This document shows positions 42,526 through 50,874 of a stretch of 64,000 nt of DNA, one piece after another. Under the pieces are notes generated by a model that saw nothing but the letters and a program-made list of their open reading frames with translations, searched no databases and was not told the DNA's origin. The position numbers and the translations under genes are program-made. Origin of the DNA: Rikenellaceae bacterium (lineage in GTDB: Bacteria > Bacteroidota > Bacteroidia > Bacteroidales > Rikenellaceae); the NCBI GenBank assembly GCA_017442365.1, contig JAFRZW010000003.1, forward strand, positions 1-64,000. Direction: 5' to 3'. Positions within the stretch are counted from its first letter, which is position 1. Every line of letters starts with the position of its first letter.

Positions 42526-44538
42526 ATGAAACGCTATATACTTGTCATACTGACACTTATCCTCTCTTTCGAAATTTCGGCCCGCGAAGTTTATTCGCTC
42601 AATAACGGCTGGCGCTTCTTCTATGGCGACGCCGTGAGCAGCGACTTCGCCCGACAGGTAACACTCCCCCACGTCTGGAACAGCGACGGATCGCAAAGCC
42701 AAACTATCGGCAACTATATGCGCTCGCTCAACGTCCCCTCGGAGTGGCAGGGACGACGTGTTTTTATCCGTTTCTATGGCGCGTCATCGGTAGCCGACCT
42801 CTCGGTCAATAGCCGCTACGTCGGAACACATCGCGGTGCGGGAACAGCATTCACGTTCGAAATCACCGACTTTGTTCGCTACGGAATGCCCAACTCGATC
42901 CGCGTGAGAGTCGATAACGCCCAACGTAACGACCTGCTGCCTTTGGCACAAGAGGAGAACCGCTATGGCGGTCTGCACCGCTCGGTGGAGCTGATCGTAA
43001 CTGACCGCGTGGCCATCTCTCCGCTACACTATTCGACTGACGGTGTGTTCGTTACGCCCGAAAAAATCAGCACCGAGAGTGTCGAAGGCAATGTTACGCT
43101 ACACCTTGCGACCGACCGCCACGATCGCTCGGCAACGATTCAAATGGCGATTCTCTCGCCCGACCGCGACACGGTTTTCATCGACAATATCCGCACGAAA
43201 TTCGACGGCAAGAGCGACAAAACATCACTCAACATTCCGTTCAGGGTCAGCTCACCCAAATTGTGGTGCGAAGAGCCCGGCGAACAACCCATCTACACCT
43301 TCGTTGCCAAACTCTCGACAGGCACATTTGCCGACTCGGTAGCGGTGAAGACTGGCTTCCGTTCGATCTCAATCGGTAGCGACCACCTGCTGCGCATCAA
43401 CGGCCACGCAAGCCGCATTCGTGGCGTGGCTCTATACAACGACCACGCAGGCGTAGGCTCTGCGGTGCTCCCCCACCACGTGTCCGAAGATATGGCAATG
43501 ATCAAAGAGTTGGGCGCAAATCTGGTGCGTATGGTAACATATCCCGCCTCGGCAGCCTACCTCGACGAGTGCGACCGCCACGGCATCGGTGTTTGGTGCG
43601 ACATTCCGTTGGTTAATTCACCCTTCTTGGCAGATGTTCCCTACACCACTTCGCCCGCGCTGGCAGAGAATGGACGCGAGCAGTTGCGCGAAATCATCGC
43701 CCAAAACTACAACCGTCCTTCGATACTCTTTTGGGGTATTTTCTCGAAATTGGCTGTTCCGGGTGATGACCCGCGCCCCTATATCCGCGAGCTGAACTCG
43801 TTGGCAAAAAAGCTCGACCCGTCGCGTCCGACCGTTGCCGTAAGCAACCAGGACGGCGACATTAACTTCATCACCGACCTGATCGTTTGGCACCAGACAT
43901 TAGGTTGGCAAACAGGTGATGTTCAGGACGTTCAGGTTTGGAAGGAGCAGCTACGCGACGGTTGGAGCAATCTGCGTTCGGGTCTTACATACTCGGCTGG
44001 CGGCTCACCCCAACATCAAGACAGTCTCACGGTTCGTCCTCGTCTGGACCGCAATTGGCACCCCGAACGTTGGCAGACAATCTTCCACGAGAGCTATATG
44101 CGCACGGCAGGTAACGACCCGCTGTTTTGGGGCATTGTGGCAGGCAATATGTTCGATTTCGGATCGGCTCGTCAGGCTCATATCGACGGTAGCACGATCA
44201 ACGACCACGGTCTGGTCAGCTACGACCGCTCGGTACGCAAAGATGCCTTCTATGTCTATAAAGCGGCGTGGAACCGCCACGATCCATTTGTTCACATTGC
44301 CGAAAAACGTTGGTCAATACGCGAAAATCCCGAACAGACGATTCGCGCCTATTCGAATCAGCAACAACTCGAATTGATCGTAAATGGGGTGTCGCGCGGA
44401 ATGATGGAATCCACCGACGGCATCTTTATTTGGGACAAGGTGCTGCTGCACGAGGGAGCCAACACCATCGAGGTCGTCGCAACCGACAGCCCCTACTCGG
44501 ATCACTCGACGATTATCGTAGGCAAGAGCGTAAAATAG
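42526..44538 (+). CDS. GH2-family protein with altered active site
   Basis: A 670-residue exported protein with the full layout of a GH2 glycosidase: signal peptide (about 1-19), sugar-binding domain (NNGWRFFYGDAV...TLPHVWN), Ig-like domain, and TIM barrel (from about 300). The residues needed for hydrolysis seem lost: Ser407-Lys408 in FWGIFSKLA stand where Asn-Glu (acid/base) is expected; LTYSAGG (487-493) replaces the nucleophile segment SEYGAG; Thr338 replaces an active-site His and Gly540 a pocket Trp. It may bind rather than cleave sugar. Its 3' end overlaps the convergent wbqC-like gene by 26 bases. Confidence 0.88.
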   Translation: MKRYILVILTLILSFEISAREVYSLNNGWRFFYGDAVSSDFARQVTLPHVWNSDGSQSQTIGNYMRSLNVPSEWQGRRVFIRFYGASSVADLSVNSRYVGTHRGAGTAFTFEITDFVRYGMPNSIRVRVDNAQRNDLLPLAQEENRYGGLHRSVELIVTDRVAISPLHYSTDGVFVTPEKISTESVEGNVTLHLATDRHDRSATIQMAILSPDRDTVFIDNIRTKFDGKSDKTSLNIPFRVSSPKLWCEEPGEQPIYTFVAKLSTGTFADSVAVKTGFRSISIGSDHLLRINGHASRIRGVALYNDHAGVGSAVLPHHVSEDMAMIKELGANLVRMVTYPASAAYLDECDRHGIGVWCDIPLVNSPFLADVPYTTSPALAENGREQLREIIAQNYNRPSILFWGIFSKLAVPGDDPRPYIRELNSLAKKLDPSRPTVAVSNQDGDINFITDLIVWHQTLGWQTGDVQDVQVWKEQLRDGWSNLRSGLTYSAGGSPQHQDSLTVRPRLDRNWHPERWQTIFHESYMRTAGNDPLFWGIVAGNMFDFGSARQAHIDGSTINDHGLVSYDRSVRKDAFYVYKAAWNRHDPFVHIAEKRWSIRENPEQTIRAYSNQQQLELIVNGVSRGMMESTDGIFIWDKVLLHEGANTIEVVATDSPYSDHSTIIVGKSVK

Positions 44539-45154
44539 TCGTTGCGGCGGGACCCTCGCAGAATAGCAGATCGAGGATCGAAAGGTTCGGAGCAAACGGA
44601 GCACGATCGGCAAAGACCTGACAATAGGGCTGGGGCGTGAATCGCTCATCGACCATTGCCAGGCGCGGCTTGGGAGAGAAGGCGCCACGCAGATCATAGT
44701 CGAATGCGGCCGTAGCCTCGGCATTAATCCAACGTTCGCTGACGTTCAACTCCTTACCAATACCCAACGCACGCATTGCGGTACGACAAAGGTCGGCATT
44801 CCAATCAATCAGAAAATCGTATCGGCGCTCGAAAAAGGGAGCAAACTCCTCGCCATAGAAATCGAAGTATGGCGACGACTTATAAGCCGAGAGAATCGAC
44901 ACCCAATGTTGGTGTTGCCAGCGCTTCGAGTAGTCAATTCGCACCTCGCGCATCTTCATTCGCGGGCGGTTGGCATTGGCAACCTGCACCGTCAGTGGCA
45001 TCAATCCGTTGGCGGCAGCGATAACGGTGCGGTTGCGGTAGCTCTGTTTGAGGTAGTACTCATCAACATCGATCACGCAATCATCTGCAAGCAAATGTGC
45101 AAACCACTGAACATTACCCAAATAGGTCAGTGGAAGTATCGTGCGGCTACTCAT
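44513..45154 (-). CDS. WbqC-family protein
   Basis: A 213-residue WbqC-like protein, a family found in O-antigen and sugar gene clusters and supposed to act in sugar or amino-acid modification; the reaction is not known to me. Family segments are LPLTYLGNVQWFAHLL, the IDVDEYYLKQSYRNRTVI stretch and RYDFLIDWNADLC. Its start overlaps the ispG end by eight bases, and its end overlaps the GH2 end. Confidence 0.82.
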   Translation of the reverse strand: MSSRTILPLTYLGNVQWFAHLLADDCVIDVDEYYLKQSYRNRTVIAAANGLMPLTVQVANANRPRMKMREVRIDYSKRWQHQHWVSILSAYKSSPYFDFYGEEFAPFFERRYDFLIDWNADLCRTAMRALGIGKELNVSERWINAEATAAFDYDLRGAFSPKPRLAMVDERFTPQPYCQVFADRAPFAPNLSILDLLFCEGPAATTILRSCLR

Positions 45155-46709
45155 CTTTCTGTTCGTTTTGTGCAGGCTCGGTCGTAGGCTCGGTCCAGCG
45201 GCCATCAGCCTTGATCAGTGCCACAAGACGGTCAATCGCCTCCGCCTGCGGAATATTTCGCTCGACAATCTCACGACCACGATAGAGCGTAATTCGCTCG
45301 GGTGCAGCGCCTACATATCCATAATCGGCATCGGCCATCTCGCCCGGACCATTCACGATGCAGCCCATAACGCCAATCTTCAAATCCTTCAAATGCGACG
45401 TGGCAGCCTTGATCTTTGCCAACGTTGTTTGCAAATCGTACAACGTGCGACCGCACGACGGGCAAGCGATATACTCCGTGCGTGAGAAACGCACACGTGC
45501 CGCCTGCATAATCATCAGCTCCAACTCCTTGATCTTCGCTGCGGGGAACTGCGGAGCATTGATCCAGATACCGTCGGCCAGACCGTCCAGCAGCATCACA
45601 CCCATATCGGCCGCAGCCTTAACGGCCAACGTTTCGAAATCCTCGTCATCGTACGTGCGGGCAATCACCACAGGGGTATCGTCCTCAATATCGAGAATTG
45701 CCGAGCGCCACTCCGCCACGGGGTTCTTCGAAACTGCTTCGGCAACAAATATATCAAGTTCATTATCGCTTAACTCCGAGTGGGTTACGGGCACCTGATC
45801 GCCACCGACACACCCCACACGACGCGTGGCACGACGACGATATTCGTACGGAGAGAATCGCTCCTCGGCGACCTCGAACTCGCCCTCACGATCGGTGAAA
45901 TAGTCCGCCAACATTTGCGCTACGGGGATCTCATTTTCGGGGTCCTCGGTCAGCGACACACGGATCGTATCGCCCACACCATCAGCCAACAGTGCACCGA
46001 TACCTACGGCGCTCTTCACACGTCCCTCGATACCGTCGCCCGCCTCCGTTACGCCCAGATGAATCGGGTAGGTCATCGCCTCCTCGCGCATTGCCGCCAC
46101 CAGCAGTCGGTAGGCATAGACCATCACGCGCGTATTGCTCGACTTCATCGAAACGACCACCTGATCGAACCCTTCGGCTCGGCAGACACGCAAAAACTCC
46201 ATTGCCGACACGACCATACCCTCGGGCGTATCGCCCCACTCGTCAAAGACACGCTTGGCAAGCGAGCCGTGATTGACGCCAATGCGTAGCGCCACACCCC
46301 GCGTGCGGCACTTCTCGATCAGTCGCTCCAAACGACGATCCGTCGTGCGGTAGTTACCCGGGTTGATACGCACCTTATCGACCGACTCGGCAGCAATCTC
46401 CGCCACCTCAGGGACGAAGTGAATATCGGCCACAATGGCGGTCGAAAAGCCCTCCGAACGCAGTTGAGCCACGATGTTTCGCAGATTCTCGCCCTCGCGC
46501 GGACCTTGTGCCGTGAGGCGGACAATCGGTCCACCCACACGATCGATACGCTCGATCTGCGCCACGCTTGCGGCGGTATCGTTGGTGTCGGTGTTGGTCA
46601 TCGACTGCACGGCAATGGGTGCGCCATCGCCTATCTCGACATTGCCGATACGCACGCGATTACTCACGCGACGAGCATATCGACCAAGTGAATTGCAATA
46701 CTTTTTCAT
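45147..46709 (-). CDS. ispG: 4-hydroxy-3-methylbut-2-enyl diphosphate synthase
   Basis: A 520-residue IspG (GcpE), the iron-sulfur enzyme of the penultimate step of the MEP isoprenoid pathway. The TIM barrel is N-terminal (RRVSNRVRIGNVEIGDGAPIAVQSMTNTDT), the cluster domain C-terminal with CPSCGRT and GVMGCIVNGPGE. Between them is a long insertion (about 270-400), typical of the three-domain form in Bacteroidota and plants. The ATG at 46709 follows the -7 box at 46743-46750. Confidence 0.95.
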   Translation of the reverse strand: MKKYCNSLGRYARRVSNRVRIGNVEIGDGAPIAVQSMTNTDTNDTAASVAQIERIDRVGGPIVRLTAQGPREGENLRNIVAQLRSEGFSTAIVADIHFVPEVAEIAAESVDKVRINPGNYRTTDRRLERLIEKCRTRGVALRIGVNHGSLAKRVFDEWGDTPEGMVVSAMEFLRVCRAEGFDQVVVSMKSSNTRVMVYAYRLLVAAMREEAMTYPIHLGVTEAGDGIEGRVKSAVGIGALLADGVGDTIRVSLTEDPENEIPVAQMLADYFTDREGEFEVAEERFSPYEYRRRATRRVGCVGGDQVPVTHSELSDNELDIFVAEAVSKNPVAEWRSAILDIEDDTPVVIARTYDDEDFETLAVKAAADMGVMLLDGLADGIWINAPQFPAAKIKELELMIMQAARVRFSRTEYIACPSCGRTLYDLQTTLAKIKAATSHLKDLKIGVMGCIVNGPGEMADADYGYVGAAPERITLYRGREIVERNIPQAEAIDRLVALIKADGRWTEPTTEPAQNEQKDE

Positions 46710-46742
46710 CTGTCGTACATAAAAACTATTGTCCGAATAGTG

Positions 46743-46793
46743 CAAAGATACGAAAAAAGATGTGCAAGATTCAAAATCTTTTCGTTACTTTTG
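46743..46793. promoter_or_regulatory. Divergent promoters of ispG and recG
   Basis: Minus strand TATCTTTG (46743-46750) with TTG-like at 46772-46774. Plus strand TACTTTTG (46786-46793), ending only four bases before the recG ATG. Confidence 0.65.
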
Positions 46794-46797
46794 CATT

Positions 46798-48909
46798 ATG
46801 GGCAGAGTATTCGACAACGATATCAAGTTTGTAGGGGGCGTGGGCGAGCAACGTGCCAAGGCTCTCGGCTCGGAATTGGGCATTCGCACCATTGGCGATA
46901 TGCTCTACTACTTCCCATTCCGATACATCGACCGCACCCGCTACTACCGCATTGGCGAGATCACCGAGAACGAGGGCTCGACGCTGGTGCAGTTCCGCGC
47001 ACGCATTACGGGCTTTGCTCCGAGTGGCGAGGGTCGCAACCGCCGATTCAAAGCCTTCGTGTCGGACCCGACGGGCTCGGCCGAGCTGACGTGGTTCAAA
47101 AATGTGCGTTGGATCGAAAAGCGTTTGCAGGTGGGTGTCGAGTACATCATCTTCGGCCGCCCGTCGTTCTATCGCGGACAGTTACAGATGGTACACCCTG
47201 AGGTCGAGGAGGTTATGAGCGCGCGCAAGCGACCCGAAGGTCTGCAAGGTGTGTATAGTACAACCGAGCGACTGACCAACGCGCAACTCGGCAGCAAGGG
47301 GCTGTACAATATCATTTGCAACCTTTGGCCGCTGGTCGAGAGCCGTATCGAGGATCCGCTGCCCGAGGCGTTACGCACAGCACACGGGTTGATTCCCCTG
47401 CGCGAGGCGTTGTACAATATCCACTTCCCGCAGTCGCCCGAGCTGTTGCGACGTGCGGAGTACCGCCTGAAATTCGACGAACTGCTTGGCATTCAACTCA
47501 ATATCCAATCACGTCGCACCGTGCGCAAGAACCGATACAACGGTTTTATGTTCCCGCGTGTGGGCGACTATTTCAACCGTTTCTATAACGAAAAACTGCC
47601 TTTCGAGCTGACCGGAGCGCAGAAACGTGTAATCCGCGAGATTCGTCAGGATACAATCACGGGTTGCCAGATGAATCGTCTGTTGCAGGGCGACGTCGGT
47701 AGCGGCAAGACGATGGTGGCTCTGGCGTCGATGTTGATTGCTGCCGACAATGGTTTCCAATCGTGTATGATGGCTCCGACCGAGATTCTCGCCCGACAAC
47801 ACTTCGCCTCGATCAGCCGTATGGTCGAAGGGCTTGGCATTGAGGTACATATACTCACTGGTGCATCGAAGGCTGCCGAACGTCGCGCATCGCTCGAAGC
47901 CGCGGCATCGGGACGTGCCCACATCTTGATCGGCACGCACGCACTGATTGAGGATACGGTCAAATTCGACAATTTGGGTCTGTGTGTAATCGACGAGCAA
48001 CACCGTTTCGGTGTGGAGCAACGCGCCAAGATGTGGACCAAGAACGCACAACCGCCCCATATCCTTGTGATGACCGCCACACCCATTCCGCGCACGTTGG
48101 CGATGACGCTCTATGGTGATCTGGACGTGTCGGTGATCGACGAACTGCCGCCCAACCGACGTCCGATTCAGACCTATCACTACTTCGATTCGGCACGTTT
48201 GAAGTTGTTCGGCTTTATGCGCCAGCAGATTGCACTCGGTCGTCAGGTCTATGTCGTCTATCCGTTGATTGCCGAGAGCGAAAAGATGGACTATAAGGAT
48301 CTGACCGACGGCTATCTCTCGATCACTCAGGCATTTCCACCACCCGAATATATAACCACGATCGTCCACGGCAAGATGCGACCCGAGGACAAACGCGAGG
48401 GTATGCGTCAATTTTTGGAGGGCGAGGCGCAGATTATGGTTGCTACGTCGGTTATCGAGGTGGGCGTCGATGTGCCCAATGCTACGGTTATGGTCATCGA
48501 GAGTGCAGAGCGTTTCGGTTTGTCGCAGTTGCACCAGCTGCGCGGACGTGTAGGTCGCGGTGGCGAGCAGTCGTATTGCATACTGATGAGTGGCGAGAAG
48601 CTCTCGAAGGAGGCGCGTGCCCGTTTGGACGCGATGTGCGAGACCACAGACGGATTCCAGCTTGCCGAGTTGGACCTCAAATTGCGTGGTGCGGGCGACA
48701 TCGGAGGTACGCAACAGAGCGGTTTGGCCTTTGATTTGAAGATTGCAAACCCGACGCGCGACGTGCAGATTGTCGAGCTCACGAAACAGGTTGCAACCGA
48801 CCTGCTGGCCTCGGACCCCAATCTGGTGCGTGCAGAGAATCAACCCCTGCGCGAGTTGCGGGCACGCTATGCCTCGCGCGAGGAGCGAGATTTCAGTATG
48901 ATCTCATAA
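46798..48909 (+). CDS. recG: ATP-dependent DNA helicase RecG
   Basis: A 703-residue RecG that regresses stalled forks and processes branched DNA. It has the N-terminal OB-type wedge domain (about 50-180), Walker A GDVGSGKT, a DEQH box in VIDEQHRFGVEQRA, motif III MTATPIPRT, and motif VI QLRGRVGRG, with the closing TRIP-like region. The start at 46798 opens with the usual family N-terminus. The promoter lies so close that the mRNA may have almost no leader. Confidence 0.96.
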   Translation: MGRVFDNDIKFVGGVGEQRAKALGSELGIRTIGDMLYYFPFRYIDRTRYYRIGEITENEGSTLVQFRARITGFAPSGEGRNRRFKAFVSDPTGSAELTWFKNVRWIEKRLQVGVEYIIFGRPSFYRGQLQMVHPEVEEVMSARKRPEGLQGVYSTTERLTNAQLGSKGLYNIICNLWPLVESRIEDPLPEALRTAHGLIPLREALYNIHFPQSPELLRRAEYRLKFDELLGIQLNIQSRRTVRKNRYNGFMFPRVGDYFNRFYNEKLPFELTGAQKRVIREIRQDTITGCQMNRLLQGDVGSGKTMVALASMLIAADNGFQSCMMAPTEILARQHFASISRMVEGLGIEVHILTGASKAAERRASLEAAASGRAHILIGTHALIEDTVKFDNLGLCVIDEQHRFGVEQRAKMWTKNAQPPHILVMTATPIPRTLAMTLYGDLDVSVIDELPPNRRPIQTYHYFDSARLKLFGFMRQQIALGRQVYVVYPLIAESEKMDYKDLTDGYLSITQAFPPPEYITTIVHGKMRPEDKREGMRQFLEGEAQIMVATSVIEVGVDVPNATVMVIESAERFGLSQLHQLRGRVGRGGEQSYCILMSGEKLSKEARARLDAMCETTDGFQLAELDLKLRGAGDIGGTQQSGLAFDLKIANPTRDVQIVELTKQVATDLLASDPNLVRAENQPLRELRARYASREERDFSMIS

Positions 48910-48949
48910 TAAATTGTCCCAAAAGGACGTTATAATAGTAAAGAATAGT

Positions 48950-49765
48950 ATGAATCGACTCATCACCATACTCTGCGCTCTATTCTGTGCCCTCGGCGTG
49001 GCGGCACAACAGAGTGGCGTGCAACCCGCCTTTCGTGCGGGCGAGGAGCTGACCCTCAAAGTGAGCTACCGCGCCAAGCTGATCCCCAATACCGAGGTGG
49101 CAACGGTTGTGATGAGCGTGGCCGATACGACGATCAACGGCCGCCCCTACTATTGTATCTATGCCAATGCCCGCACGATGCCTTCGTGGCGTTGGTTCTA
49201 CAACCTCAACGACACCTATCGCAGCTATATCGACACCACTACGTTCCGCCCCGTACTCGCCACCTCGCAGATCCGCGAGAATGGCTACCGCGCGTGGTCC
49301 ACGTTCGAATATGATTGGGCTAAGGGTGTGAGTATCAATCGCAAACAACGTCGTCAGAACCCCATCGACGAGCGTCATATCCCCATTGCGGGCGAGAGCT
49401 ACGACGGTGTTTCGCTCTTCTACGACCTGCGCACGACCGACCCCACGACCTTAGTCGAGGGCGAGGATCGCACCATTGCACTGCTGCTAAACGATACGGT
49501 GCGCTACATCAACTATCGCTACTTGGGTCGTGAGCGCAAGAAGGTGCGCGGTGTAGGTACGTTCCGCACGCTCAAATTCTCGTGTCAGCTGGCAACCTCG
49601 ACGGGCGAGAGCTTCGAGGACGGCACGGAGTTCTTCATCTGGATCTCGGACGACCGCAATAAGATCCCCATCTTCTTCGAGTCGCCTATTCGTGTGGGCA
49701 GCGTCCGCGCCTATATCAGTGGTTTCGACGGGCTACGATTCCCGCTCGAAAGCCTCGAAGAGTGA
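48950..49765 (+). CDS. DUF3108 exported protein
   Basis: A 271-residue exported protein of the DUF3108 family (signal peptide about 1-20). It is beta-rich and contains the family-like EELTLKVSYRAKLIPNTEVATVVMSV opening and the SDDRNKIPIFFESPIRVGSVRAYI end. These proteins are probably envelope or lipid-binding; function not established. It follows recG by 40 bases and may share its transcript. Confidence 0.82.
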   Translation: MNRLITILCALFCALGVAAQQSGVQPAFRAGEELTLKVSYRAKLIPNTEVATVVMSVADTTINGRPYYCIYANARTMPSWRWFYNLNDTYRSYIDTTTFRPVLATSQIRENGYRAWSTFEYDWAKGVSINRKQRRQNPIDERHIPIAGESYDGVSLFYDLRTTDPTTLVEGEDRTIALLLNDTVRYINYRYLGRERKKVRGVGTFRTLKFSCQLATSTGESFEDGTEFFIWISDDRNKIPIFFESPIRVGSVRAYISGFDGLRFPLESLEE

Positions 49766-49806
49766 TGAAAAACCTCAGGCAATAGGCGTAGAACGGTAAA
49801 AATTGC

Positions 49807-49814
49807 TATCTTTG
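49807..49814 (+). promoter_or_regulatory. -7 box before the coiled-coil gene
   Basis: TATCTTTG, exact match. Confidence 0.55.
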
Positions 49815-49846
49815 CACCAGAAATAATAAAACAACAAACCAAAACT

Positions 49847-50764
49847 ATGGAAGAAAACAATCGCAATTACGAATACGACGACGAGCAGCAGCCCGCGGCT
49901 GTTGATAAGTCGATCAAGGGCTATCGAATGGTAATCTGCATTTTGGCAGTAATTTTGGTGGCTATTTCGGGCTTATACTTCAAGATTCATCAGGATCAGA
50001 AACGCGACTACCAATTCCTCGAAATCGAGCGCGACTCGATCCAGAGCAACCTGGGCGTGCTGATGGAGGATTTCGACAATCTGCAAATCACCAACGACAC
50101 CATCTCGCAGAACTTGGCAACCGAGCGTATGCGTGCCGACTCGTTGATGCAGCAGTTGCAGAAGGAGCGCAACCTCTCGCTGCGTAAGATCAAGCAGTAC
50201 GAGAAGCAGGTAACGATGTTGCGTGGCATTATGGAGGGCTACTTGAAGCAGATCGACTCGCTCAACACGCTCAACAAGAAGCTCATCAACGAGAATGTCG
50301 ATTACCGCAAGCAGGTTGCGAGCCAAACGTTGCGTGCCGATATGGCCGAGGAGAAGGCAGCCGAGTTGGATACCAAGGTGCGTCAAGGTGCCGTTGTTCG
50401 CGCCCGCGACATCGTGCTCTCGACCCTCAACGCCAATGGCAAGGTGGTTACCCGCGCGGCACGTGCTGCACGTTTGAAGGTTGATTTCGTGCTGTCGGCC
50501 AACGAGTTGGCTAACCCCGGCGAGCGTACGGTATATGTTCGTATCACCTCGCCCGATGGTTATCTGCTGACCACCGACGCTGCGACGTTCGACTTCGAAG
50601 GCTCGCCGCTGATCTACACCGCCTCGCGTGAGGTCGATTACCAGAACGACGATCTGGACGTGGGTCTGTTCTACAATGGCGACGGCATCACAGCGGGTAA
50701 ATACGCGATCGAGGTCTATATGGACGGCATTAAGATCGGCTCGACCGAAACGATCCTCCGCTAA
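49847..50764 (+). CDS. Membrane-anchored periplasmic coiled-coil protein
   Basis: I do not recognise a named family. The 305-residue protein has a short acidic cytoplasmic tail, one membrane segment (about 27-45), a long coiled coil (about 50-185, rich in Gln, Glu, Leu, Lys) and a C-terminal beta domain of about 110 residues (VDFVLSANELANPGERTVYVRITSPDGYL...). This shape is like that of a periplasmic spacer or sensor of the envelope. It stands before the amidase gene but has its own promoter and terminator. Confidence 0.75.
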   Translation: MEENNRNYEYDDEQQPAAVDKSIKGYRMVICILAVILVAISGLYFKIHQDQKRDYQFLEIERDSIQSNLGVLMEDFDNLQITNDTISQNLATERMRADSLMQQLQKERNLSLRKIKQYEKQVTMLRGIMEGYLKQIDSLNTLNKKLINENVDYRKQVASQTLRADMAEEKAAELDTKVRQGAVVRARDIVLSTLNANGKVVTRAARAARLKVDFVLSANELANPGERTVYVRITSPDGYLLTTDAATFDFEGSPLIYTASREVDYQNDDLDVGLFYNGDGITAGKYAIEVYMDGIKIGSTETILR

Positions 50765-50784
50765 AAAACGAACTCACACACCTC

Positions 50785-50822
50785 AAAAAAAGGGAGCTAT
50801 CGCTGGGATAGTTCCCTTTTTT
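50785..50822 (+). terminator. Terminator of the coiled-coil gene
   Basis: AAGGGAGCTATC and GGATAGTTCCCTT arms with a GCTG loop and six T. Confidence 0.88.
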
Positions 50823-50827
50823 ATGCG

Positions 50828-50835
50828 TATATTTG
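50828..50835 (+). promoter_or_regulatory. -7 box of the amidase gene
   Basis: TATATTTG, exact match, 39 bases before the ATG and just after the preceding terminator. Confidence 0.6.
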
Positions 50836-50874
50836 TAGGGTGCAATGCAAACAAACTAAAAAAACTATATCACA

